This document shows, piece by piece, positions 7,843 to 14,938 of a DNA stretch of 29,334 nt. The notes beneath the pieces are model-generated. The model had not been told where the DNA came from and did no database searches. It worked only from the letters and a program-made list of their open reading frames with translations. The stretch is from an uncultured Eubacteriales bacterium. Lineage in GTDB: Bacteria; Bacillota; Clostridia; Oscillospirales; Acutalibacteraceae. Made by a program: the position numbers and the translations under genes. The DNA is taken from assembly GCA_934444365.1 (NCBI GenBank), contig CAKSCM010000019.1:1-29334 (forward strand), in the 5' to 3' direction. Position 1 is the stretch's first letter. Every line of letters starts with the position of its first letter.

Positions 7843-9237
7843 TTAGAATTCGGCGCTTCCGGTTGTGCGCGGGAAGGGGAGAACGTCGCGGATGTTCGGT
7901 ACGGCGGTGAGGTACATTATTATGCGCTCAAATCCGAGACCGTAGCCGGCGTGCTTGGTTCCGCCGTAGCGGCGAAGATCAAGATACCACCAGTAATCCT
8001 CTTTGTTGAGCCCGAGCTCGCTCATGCGCTGCTCAAGCAGATCAAGACGTTCCTCACGCTGGCTGCCGCCTATTATTTCGCCGACGCCGGGAACCAGCAA
8101 ATCGGCGGCCGCAACAGTTTTGTTGTCGTCGTTAAGCCGCATGTAAAACGCCTTTATCTCTTTGGGATAATCGGTTACGAAAAGCGGCTTTTTGAAGACC
8201 TCTTCGGTCAGATAACGCTCATGCTCGGTCTGAAGATCGGCGCCCCAGAATACCGGATATTCGAAGCGGTCCTTAACCTTTTCGAGAATTTCCACCGCCT
8301 CGGTGTAGGTAACCCGGGCAAAATCTGAGTTGCGTACATGCTCAAGGCGCTCAAGCAGTGTTTTATCAAAAAAGTCATTGAAAAACTTCATCTCGTCGGG
8401 GCAGACTTCAAGAACGTGATTTATTATCGCCTTTATCATTTTTTCGGCGACCTGCATATCGCCCTCGAGATCGCAGAAGGCTATTTCCGGCTCTATCATC
8501 CAGAACTCGGCTGCGTGACGCATGGTGTAGGACTGCTCGGCCCTGAAGGTCGGTCCGAAGGTGTAGACCTTACCAAAGGCCTGAGCCATACACTCGGCGG
8601 ATAACTGACCGGATACGGTCAAAGAGGTGGGACGGCCGAAAAAGTCCTTCGAAAAATCGGTGTTTCCGTTTTCGTCGAGCGGAGGATTTTTGGCGTCTAA
8701 GGTGGTCACCCTGAACATCTCGCCGGCACCCTCGCAATCGCTTCCGGTGATTATCGGGGTGTGAACGTATACAAATCCTTCGTTATGGAAGAAATTATGA
8801 ATTGCAAAAGCGGTCTCGGAGCGAACCCTGTAAAGGGCGCTGAAGGTATTTGTGCGGGGACGCAAATGGGCTATTGTGCGCAAAAACTCCATGGAATGGC
8901 GCTTTTTCTGAAGCGGATAATCGGGAGTAGACACACCTTCAACCGAAATGCTTTCGGCATGCAGCTCAAACGGCTGTTTCATGTCGGGGGTGAGAACCAC
9001 CGTGCCGACTATATTAAGGGCCGAACCCACATTCAGCTTAGCTATATCTTTAAAATTATCTATCTTGCCGTCCTCAAACACTACCTGCATACATTTAAAG
9101 CAGGTGCCGTCGTTAAGCTCGATAAAGCCTATGGCCTTTGAGGAACGGATTGTCCTTGCCCAGCCGGAAACGGCAACGCTTTTTCCATCAAAGCCTTTGG
9201 GATCGGAGTACAGCGACGTAACATCCGTCTTTTGCAT
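7843..9237 (-). CDS. asnS: Asparagine--tRNA ligase
   Basis: A class II synthetase that charges tRNA-Asn directly in the cytoplasm. The N-terminal OB-fold anticodon-binding domain covers about residues 15-100 (SVAVSGWARTIRSSK, FIELNDGT). The catalytic core shows motif 2 (TFGPTFRAEQSYTMRHAAEFWMIEPE) and motif 3 (GYGLGFERIIMYLTAVPNIRDVLPFPRT). The family-typical ending GSAEF is present, and the 464-residue length is normal. The PEIAFCDLEGDM region and the MRHAAEFW variant favour AsnRS over AspRS. Having AsnRS means this organism need not make Asn-tRNA only by transamidation. An AAGAAGGG site precedes ATG 9237 and a strong promoter lies at 9293-9321. A palindrome covering the -10 box suggests regulation. 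Confidence 0.96.
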   Translation of the reverse strand: MQKTDVTSLYSDPKGFDGKSVAVSGWARTIRSSKAIGFIELNDGTCFKCMQVVFEDGKIDNFKDIAKLNVGSALNIVGTVVLTPDMKQPFELHAESISVEGVSTPDYPLQKKRHSMEFLRTIAHLRPRTNTFSALYRVRSETAFAIHNFFHNEGFVYVHTPIITGSDCEGAGEMFRVTTLDAKNPPLDENGNTDFSKDFFGRPTSLTVSGQLSAECMAQAFGKVYTFGPTFRAEQSYTMRHAAEFWMIEPEIAFCDLEGDMQVAEKMIKAIINHVLEVCPDEMKFFNDFFDKTLLERLEHVRNSDFARVTYTEAVEILEKVKDRFEYPVFWGADLQTEHERYLTEEVFKKPLFVTDYPKEIKAFYMRLNDDNKTVAAADLLVPGVGEIIGGSQREERLDLLEQRMSELGLNKEDYWWYLDLRRYGGTKHAGYGLGFERIIMYLTAVPNIRDVLPFPRTTGSAEF

Positions 9238-9292
9238 AAAAGATCAAACCCTTCTTTATTGTATAATATAAACACTACACCACTATTGTGAT

Positions 9293-9321
9293 ATTATATT
9301 ACAAATTTGCTCACCGGACAA
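9293..9321 (-). promoter_or_regulatory. asnS promoter with operator-like palindrome on the -10
   Basis: On the minus strand, TTGTCC (9316-9321) and a perfect TATAAT (9293-9298) are separated by 17 bases. The predicted start is near 9286, giving a leader of about 50 bases. A 19-base near-palindrome, TTGTGATATTATATTACAA (9286-9304, one mismatch between 9-base half-sites around a single central base), covers the -10 exactly, which is a typical repressor position. Its ends resemble Rex half-sites (TTGTGA / TTACAA), but the spacing is one base longer than the known 18-base Rex operator. Confidence 0.6.
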
Positions 9322-9430
9322 TAGGGTTATGCAATTTTCAGTAAAAATGCTAATTTAGAGCACTATGGGGAGAAAATATGCTCAAAAATGTAGTATCAGA
9401 CACAATATGGTTGATACCGGTCGTATCGGC

Positions 9431-9476
9431 AAAATAAAATAAAACCGCCGGAACGGAGAATTTCCCGTCCGACGGC
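9431..9476 (-). terminator. Intrinsic terminator of secD-secF
   Basis: About 25 bases beyond the secF stop, 9465-9476 (GCCGTCGGACGG on the minus strand) pairs with 9444-9456 through a 12-pair stem with one bulge and one G-U pair. The tail on the minus strand is TTTTATTTTATTTT. It separates the sec genes from the asnS promoter. Confidence 0.85.
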
Positions 9477-9501
9477 TTGTAGTTTGATTTAAAAACAGAA
9501 A

Positions 9502-10884
9502 CTATTTTGCGCTTTTGGCCTTCTGTTTTTTAAGCTTATGCTCGCGCCATGCGGCCCAAAGCGGACTTGAAAGTACAACCGACGAATAGCAGCCGGCAAC
9601 GATACCTACGGCCATCGGGAAGGCAAAGCTCATGATGGATGTAATACCGTTCATAAGTGCTACCACACAGATTACCGCAATTGCGGCGAAGGTCGCAAGG
9701 GAGGTGTTTATGTTTCTGGTAAGGCACTGGTTTACACTGTCGTTTACTATTTCGGATACGCTCTTGGTGTTGCCGAAAAGTCTTTCGTTTTCCCTTATGC
9801 GGTCGTATATAACAATGGTGTCGTTAAGCGAATATCCGAGAAGCGTAAGCACGACGGCTATGAAGTTTTCGTCCAGAGGTATACGGAATACAACGTACAC
9901 AAAGTAGGCGATAAGAACGTCGTGTAAAAGGGCGAGCATTGCAAATACGGCCGCCGACACGCCGCCTATCTTGCGGAAGCGTATTCCGACGTAAACCGTT
10001 ACAAATACGGCGCCGAGAATTACGGCGAATATGCACTTGATAAAGAAGCCCTTACCGATAAGGCCGTTTACGCTGTTTTCTCTTAAGGTCTCAATGCCGT
10101 TTTCGACCGATTCGGAAAGTGCGGCCGTCGATTCCTTCTCCTGTACGGCGGCGGTTATATCGGCTATTTTATCTCCGAAAGCGACGGCGGTGTTGCTCGG
10201 GACTATCTTTAAAACGGTACCGTCGAGCGTAACGGCGACATCTATGTCGGTTTTGTCGGCTATGGTGGTGCTCAGTCCGGTTGTATCAAAGCTGTCGGTT
10301 ACGTTGTAAACGAGCCTTGTGCCGTATTTTTCGATTATCGCATCGTGTATAAGCCCCATCATATCGGTGGTGGCGCCTGAGTAAACAAGCTTTACGCCGT
10401 TTGATGAAAACGAGCTGTTGATTCTTGTGGTAAGAGCGGAGATGTTTTCACCGGTTACCTTACCTGACGGAACAACCGTAAATTGCGAGTCGTTTTTGGT
10501 GATTGTAACGTCATCGCCGAGCACGTCGTTTACGACCGTTTTAATGTTTTCTTCGGATATGTCTCCGGTGAAGGAGTAAACGTACTTGTTTTCAAGCTCG
10601 CCGGTGTAGCTTACCGTGAACTGCTTGGTCTCTCCCGATATGTCGCTTGTAAGGGTGACCTCGCAGTCCTGCTCGACCACGTCGTCTACGGTTTTCTTAA
10701 CATCATCGGCGTTTATTTCGCCGGTGTAAGAGTAAGCAAGAAGAGTTCCGCCTTTGAATTCGATGTCAAACTGGGTACCGAATATTATGTTGAAGATAAG
10801 ACCGGTAAGCAAAAAAGCGCCGGCGATGATAAGAAAAATCTTTCTGTTTCCGATAAAATCGAAATACTTTTTGGTCTTAGGCAT
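9502..10884 (-). CDS. secF: Protein translocase subunit SecF with enlarged ectodomain
   Basis: Part of the SecDF membrane complex that helps SecYEG pull exported proteins across the membrane using the ion gradient. TM1 is at residues 15-34, followed by the family motif FDIEFKGGT (39-47). Five further membrane segments lie at about 281-300, 308-332, 340-360, 395-412 and 418-440, with GYSLNDTIVIYDRIREN (350-366), the most conserved SecF signature. At 460 residues it is far longer than the usual 290-320. The extra length is an extracytoplasmic region at about 48-278 with repeat-like units (VSYTGE, VYSFTGDISEEN, GKVTGEN). ATG 10884 overlaps the secD end by 8 bases, and its GGAGGTG site encodes the Gly-Gly-Val near the C-terminus of SecD, so the two are translationally coupled. 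Confidence 0.94.
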   Translation of the reverse strand: MPKTKKYFDFIGNRKIFLIIAGAFLLTGLIFNIIFGTQFDIEFKGGTLLAYSYTGEINADDVKKTVDDVVEQDCEVTLTSDISGETKQFTVSYTGELENKYVYSFTGDISEENIKTVVNDVLGDDVTITKNDSQFTVVPSGKVTGENISALTTRINSSFSSNGVKLVYSGATTDMMGLIHDAIIEKYGTRLVYNVTDSFDTTGLSTTIADKTDIDVAVTLDGTVLKIVPSNTAVAFGDKIADITAAVQEKESTAALSESVENGIETLRENSVNGLIGKGFFIKCIFAVILGAVFVTVYVGIRFRKIGGVSAAVFAMLALLHDVLIAYFVYVVFRIPLDENFIAVVLTLLGYSLNDTIVIYDRIRENERLFGNTKSVSEIVNDSVNQCLTRNINTSLATFAAIAVICVVALMNGITSIMSFAFPMAVGIVAGCYSSVVLSSPLWAAWREHKLKKQKAKSAK

Positions 10885-12298
10885 TTTTTACACCTCCGTA
10901 AAGCCGGGGATTGCGGAGTCCCTTGAATTTTGAAAGGCCTTTAAGCATTATCTTGGAGGCGGTAACACCCATAACAAAGTTGAAGATAACACCTATTAAA
11001 AGGGTGAAACCGAAGGAATAAATCGAGCCCGTTATGGTGTTTGCTATATGCAGCGAGGGGATAAGTCCTACGGTGTGGTTGTAAAGCCACATAAAGGGAT
11101 AAAGTACCTTGGACCAGATTCCGTTGTAAGGACCGAACACGCCCATGAGCATTATTGAAACTATTATAACGGTGACGTTTCCGTCGAATATCGCGGAGAA
11201 GCTCTCGCTTGATCCTGCTGCAACGGCGCCGTCGACCGTTTTTCCGGCGCGGATACCCTCTTTTATACGCTCGGAGGTTATAACATTGGCGTCAACGCCC
11301 ATTCCTATCGAGAGTATAATACCGGCGATTCCCGGGATGGTGAGGGTAAAGCTCGGAATACCGGGGAAAAATCCGCTTGTGCATGCGAGCATACCGGCAA
11401 TCTGTCCGAGCAGCGATATGCATGCGACAAATCCGGGCAGGCGGTAAATGATCAGCATAAGTATGAATATAATGCAGGTTGCGACTATTCCGGCGTAAAG
11501 CATAACGTCAAGCGACTGCTCGCCGAGGGTCGGGGCTATTGTACTTATGCTGTCATTTGCGCTCAGCGCAAAGGGGAGAGAACCGGCATTTATCTTGTCG
11601 GCCAAATCCTGTGCCGATTCGGCGCTTTCCATGCCGGTTATCGAGGCGACACCGTCGGTGATGGTTGTCTGGACCGTCGGCGCCGAAAGCATGGTGGAAT
11701 CCATCCAGATGGAAATCTGTTTTTGGAGCATTTCGGCCGTTGCTACCGCAAATTTCGATTTACCCTGTTCGGTAAGGGTAAGTCTTACCGCATAACCTTC
11801 CTTTTCGGAATAAACCGCCTCGGCGCTTTCGACATCGGCGGCGCCCTGCAGAATTATCGTGTCTGATGTCGGTGTTTCGGTGCCCTTGCTGAATATTACC
11901 TGTGCGGTCTCGCCCAGCTCGGCAACGGCGGCTTTGGGATCATAATCCTCTTCATCCGATTGCCAGGGAAAACGAACTATTATCTGTTTTGCTTCGTTAT
12001 CCGTGTAGACCTCGGAATCGGTTATGTTCTTGTTGACAAGACGGGTGTTAATTATGGTTTCGGCCGCTTCCATTTCCTCGGGGGTAATAGCGGCGAACTC
12101 TTCGTCTGACACGTCGGGGGTGAATATGGCTTCAACACCGCCCTGAATGTCAATACCCCATCTTATGTCGCCCGCGCCCTTTATAAAGGCTTGCTTAAAA
12201 TCGCCGTAATAGTTGCCTATGCCGAAGAACGACAGATAAGCAAACGCGAGTATAAGCAGGGCAACAATGAAAAATGCGGTTTTACCGGAACGCTTCAT
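10877..12298 (-). CDS. secD: Protein translocase subunit SecD
   Basis: Partner of SecF in the accessory translocase complex. From the chosen start it has 473 residues. TM1 lies at about 8-27, followed by the D1-type motif WGIDIQGG (near residue 50) and an extracytoplasmic P1 region of about 220 residues. Membrane segments then resume at LDVMLYAGIVATCIIFILML, with GMGVDANVITSERIKE, the conserved fourth-segment motif containing the proton-pathway Asp. Start choice: the longest frame opens upstream, but GGAGG (minus strand, 12311-12307) lies 8 bases before ATG 12298, and the protein then begins MKRSGKTAFF directly before TM1. The leader is about 150 bases. No yajC is next to it. Confidence 0.94.
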   Translation of the reverse strand: MKRSGKTAFFIVALLILAFAYLSFFGIGNYYGDFKQAFIKGAGDIRWGIDIQGGVEAIFTPDVSDEEFAAITPEEMEAAETIINTRLVNKNITDSEVYTDNEAKQIIVRFPWQSDEEDYDPKAAVAELGETAQVIFSKGTETPTSDTIILQGAADVESAEAVYSEKEGYAVRLTLTEQGKSKFAVATAEMLQKQISIWMDSTMLSAPTVQTTITDGVASITGMESAESAQDLADKINAGSLPFALSANDSISTIAPTLGEQSLDVMLYAGIVATCIIFILMLIIYRLPGFVACISLLGQIAGMLACTSGFFPGIPSFTLTIPGIAGIILSIGMGVDANVITSERIKEGIRAGKTVDGAVAAGSSESFSAIFDGNVTVIIVSIMLMGVFGPYNGIWSKVLYPFMWLYNHTVGLIPSLHIANTITGSIYSFGFTLLIGVIFNFVMGVTASKIMLKGLSKFKGLRNPRLYGGVKNA

Positions 12299-12452
12299 TG
12301 GCTTGTCCTCCATTAATAAAAAATATCGGCGCCGGTGGCCGTAAAGAACTTGCCGCCGCGCTCGATAAGTGTCATCCCTACAAGGCACAACACTTTTAAG
12401 GTACAACACAAGTGCAGTATATACAAAAACTGCAATTGCACTCGTAAGAAAT

Positions 12453-12481
12453 ATTATATGATTTTACACCACAAAAGTCAA
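12453..12481 (-). promoter_or_regulatory. secD promoter
   Basis: On the minus strand, TTGACT (12476-12481) and a perfect TATAAT (12453-12458) lie exactly 17 bases apart. Transcription would start near 12446, leaving a leader of about 148 bases before secD. This is long enough to hold regulatory RNA structure, although none was recognised. Confidence 0.75.
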
Positions 12482-12566
12482 TACCAAAACTGCCGATATG
12501 TGAATTTTGCTCAAAGCAATGGCTTTTATTTGTAAAAAACTGATTTTGTGTCGTGAAGTGTAAAAG

Positions 12567-12614
12567 AAAAAATAAAGCCGAACCGAGAAAAGCTTTTGCT
12601 TTCCCGGTCCGGCT
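12567..12614 (-). terminator. Intrinsic terminator of the transaldolase gene
   Basis: On the minus strand AGCCGGACCGGGAAAGC (12614-12598) pairs with GCTTTTCTCGGTTCGGCT (12593-12576) around an AAAA loop, with a few G-U pairs. The tail is TTTATTTTTTC. It lies 45 bases beyond the stop at 12659. Confidence 0.85.
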
Positions 12615-12658
12615 GCCGATGAAAAATCGGTAAAATTATTGAGCCTCAGCCCTGATTT

Positions 12659-13309
12659 TTATTCCTTGGGTACCTTTTCCCAATCCTTGAGGAAGCCTTC
12701 GACCGCTCTCTGGCTGTTGGGGTTGGTAGCCATCTGCATGATTACCTTAAAGGGCATGGTCGCAATGTCAACACCCATCTTGGCAAGGGCGTTTACGTGC
12801 ACCGGATGTCTTACCGAAGCGGCGACGATCTTGGTGTCGATGCCCTGAGCGTCGAATATGTCGCGGATCTCCTGGCAAAGGCAAAGTCCGTCCTCGCCGA
12901 TGTCGTCAAGACGGCCGACAAAGGGAGCAACATAGGAAGCACCGGCATTAGCCGAAAGAATAGCCTGCGAAGCCGAGAAAACAACCGTGTTGCAGACCGT
13001 TATACCCTCGCTTGAAAGGGTCTTTACGGCTTTGAGTCCCTCGGGGATCATCGGAATCTTTACAACTATGTTCTTGCTCTTTTTAGCAAGCTTGCGGCCT
13101 TCTTCTATCATGCCCTCGGCGTCAACGCTGAGAACCTCGGCAAAAACCGGTCCGTCAACGATTATCGAGGTGATCTCGTTGAGAAGATCCTCAAATTTTC
13201 TGTTCTCGCGGGAAATAATGCTGGGGTTGGTGGTAACGCCCGAGATGGCACCCATATCGTAGGCTTTTTTTATGTCTTCGATATGTGCGCTGTCCAAAAA
13301 GATTTTCAT
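12659..13309 (-). CDS. tal: Short-form transaldolase (TalC/FSA family)
   Basis: A 216-residue TIM-barrel aldolase of the small transaldolase/fructose-6-phosphate aldolase family. Signature GVTTNPSII (24-32) and Asp6 are present, with Schiff-base Lys84 in IVVKIP. Two residues that separate the activities point to transaldolase. Glu58 (FAEVLS) replaces the Gln59 of E. coli FsaA. Phe130 (APFVGR) replaces its Tyr131, the position where Phe is typical of transaldolases and Tyr of FSA. It should therefore exchange dihydroxyacetone units between sugar phosphates in the non-oxidative pentose phosphate pathway. Start: GGAGG lies 8 bases before ATG 13309; the upstream TTG 13324 overlaps that site. No transketolase or other pentose phosphate gene is adjacent. 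It has its own terminator. Confidence 0.93.
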   Translation of the reverse strand: MKIFLDSAHIEDIKKAYDMGAISGVTTNPSIISRENRKFEDLLNEITSIIVDGPVFAEVLSVDAEGMIEEGRKLAKKSKNIVVKIPMIPEGLKAVKTLSSEGITVCNTVVFSASQAILSANAGASYVAPFVGRLDDIGEDGLCLCQEIRDIFDAQGIDTKIVAASVRHPVHVNALAKMGVDIATMPFKVIMQMATNPNSQRAVEGFLKDWEKVPKE

Positions 13310-13437
13310 TTGCTTTTCCTCCAAAATACTCTGTTTATATTCAACACCGGCACGAAAATAAGCGCTTTTACTTAATTGCTAATTGCGGCCGTGCCGGCTC
13401 AAAATATACCTGAAAAATGCTTTAAAGCTTAACCGAT

Positions 13438-14703
13438 TCAGATGCTCTTTGCATGGGCAAGTAGATAATTCTCCGCCTCAAGCGACCACAGTCCGTTGGT
13501 CTTTGCGACGATGTCCGCAAGATCCTTGAACATGGGATCGGTCTTGCCGAGCTCGGCAAAATCGTCGATGGCGGTAAGGGGCATTGAAATGTGGGTGTAG
13601 ATAAGCTTTTTGCCGCCGGGGATCTTGGGCAGGTTCAAAATGGTGTTGACCGCGCTGTCAAGGCCGCCGACATGGGTTACCATCGAAGCGGGATTTACCC
13701 TGCCGGAGCTCATCAGCGACAAGGCCTCGTAAAGGTCGTCGAGGTTGCTGCCAGAATTGCCGGCGATGTGTGTGTTATCATAGTGAACATTGTAATAGTT
13801 GAATTCGGCCGAGAAGGCGGTGTTGGTAGGACCGGCAAAGAAATTGAGGCATCCGTCGTGACCGAGAATGGCGCTCGCCTGCTCTACAACGGGCTTTACG
13901 GGAGCGTAAACAAATACGTCGTCAAAGCCCTTGCCGTCGGTAAGATCGCGCAATGCCTTTACCGGATCGTCACATTTACCGGTGTTTACATAGTGAAGAT
14001 CAACGCCGAATTTCTTTGCGTCCTCCGGAGAATAGATCTTTGCCGCACGGGCAAGCCTTGTATCGTCAACGTCGGTTATAACCAGCATCGAGGGATGGCG
14101 GTCGCAATGAATAGCGTAGTCGATAGCGCCGAGTCCCATGGGGCCGGCACCGGCCAGAATGGCCATCTTACCGCCCATTTTTATGCCCATTTCATGAACG
14201 TATTTGCCGGGAACGGTGTGATAGCTTGTATGTGCGCCGCCGATATTGCAGGCCATCGGCTCGGAAAGGGAGCCGTAGAAAAATGCGTCTCCGGTGTATT
14301 TAAGCAGGCAGCCGAAGTCAATAACCTCGCGCGGAACTATAACGTATGTTGCATCGCCGCCGATGTATTTGAAGGAGTAGCCTACTGCCTTGTAAATGTC
14401 GCTGGGGTCGTTAAGAGCCGGCTGAATGGAAACGCGTTCGCCCTTTTTATATTTGTCGGCCCAGACCGAGCCGACCTCTACTATCTCGCCGCAGAATTCG
14501 TGACCTATAATGGTTGGATTTTCGGCAACGTCGTTCGGAATTCTCTTGTGCTTGGCGCCCTGAATTGCAGCCTTATAAGAGGACATACAAACGCTGTCGG
14601 ATATTACCTTCAGCAGCACTTCGTCATCCTTAAGGGCAGGCAATTCAAACTCTTCCAGACGAAGATCGTTTTCACCGTAAATACGTACCGCTTTTGTTTT
14701 CAT
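13438..14703 (-). CDS. Zinc-dependent medium-chain dehydrogenase, L-sorbose-1-phosphate reductase-like
   Basis: A 421-residue medium-chain dehydrogenase/reductase. Likely catalytic zinc ligands are Cys39, His68-Glu69 (GHEFCGE) and Glu148 (SEPMAC). The four-Cys structural zinc loop of classical alcohol dehydrogenases is missing. The Rossmann motif is GAGPMG (185-190), followed by TDVDD at the end of the second strand, whose Asp favours NAD(H). The overall pattern (VCMSSYKAA, QGAKHKR, YIGGDATY, FAGPTNTAFSAEF, PKIPGGKKLIYTHI) matches my memory of the sorbose-1-phosphate reductase (SorE) subgroup, which reduces L-sorbose-1-phosphate to glucitol-6-phosphate. No PTS transporter, kinase or sugar regulator lies beside it, so the true substrate is open. 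An AAAGGA site precedes ATG 14703. It appears monocistronic. Confidence 0.8.
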   Translation of the reverse strand: MKTKAVRIYGENDLRLEEFELPALKDDEVLLKVISDSVCMSSYKAAIQGAKHKRIPNDVAENPTIIGHEFCGEIVEVGSVWADKYKKGERVSIQPALNDPSDIYKAVGYSFKYIGGDATYVIVPREVIDFGCLLKYTGDAFFYGSLSEPMACNIGGAHTSYHTVPGKYVHEMGIKMGGKMAILAGAGPMGLGAIDYAIHCDRHPSMLVITDVDDTRLARAAKIYSPEDAKKFGVDLHYVNTGKCDDPVKALRDLTDGKGFDDVFVYAPVKPVVEQASAILGHDGCLNFFAGPTNTAFSAEFNYYNVHYDNTHIAGNSGSNLDDLYEALSLMSSGRVNPASMVTHVGGLDSAVNTILNLPKIPGGKKLIYTHISMPLTAIDDFAELGKTDPMFKDLADIVAKTNGLWSLEAENYLLAHAKSI

Positions 14704-14877
14704 GATTATTTTCCTTTCCGCTTTAGTATTCGGGCGTTGCAGCCCGGACAGGCATAAAAAATTAACAAGATAAATAATTTGCGGCCGGGGAGCAAGGTTT
14801 TTTCGGCGGAGTTTATTTTTTCGCTTACCGCCCGGCTTTTTGACGTAATAATATTAAAACTACATCCGCCACCGCTT

Positions 14878-14906
14878 ATTATACAATAAGTCTTTTAAAA
14901 AGTAAA
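14878..14906 (-). promoter_or_regulatory. Promoter of the sorbose-phosphate-reductase-like gene
   Basis: On the minus strand TTTACT (14901-14906) and TATAAT (14878-14883) are 17 bases apart. The leader of about 165 bases includes inverted GC-rich arms, GCCGGG near 14783 and CCCGGC near 14831, separated by two T-runs, so it may fold. The -35 is weak. Confidence 0.5.
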
Positions 14907-14938
14907 CATTTTCAAACACTGCGAAATGTTACTTTTCG

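Larger units (their letters stand above)
12299..12658. other. Intergenic region between secD and the transaldolase gene
   Basis: About 360 bases without a credible gene. It holds the secD leader (12299-12446) with two copies of a 12-base direct repeat, AAGGCACAACAC (12382-12393) and AAGGTACAACAC (12398-12409), then the secD promoter (12453-12481). An AT-rich stretch with no recognised signal follows, and then the transaldolase terminator (12567-12614). Confidence 0.6.

Noticed and set aside
9286..9304. Calling the asnS palindrome a true Rex operator
   Set aside because: The spacing between TTGT and ACAA is one base longer than in known 18-base Rex operators; it is kept only as an unassigned operator candidate.
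9378..9437. A 19-codon plus-strand frame (ATG 9378) preceded by GGGGAG
   Set aside because: The ribosome binding site is reasonable, but no convincing promoter precedes it, the frame ends inside the T-tract side of the secF terminator, and the peptide (MLKNVVSDTIWLIPVVSAK) shows no known pattern.
13591..14757. A 388-codon open frame antisense to the dehydrogenase gene
   Set aside because: It mirrors a real, well-conserved gene on the minus strand, is dominated by Val/Ala/Gly as expected for a shadow frame, and has no ribosome binding site or recognisable motif.
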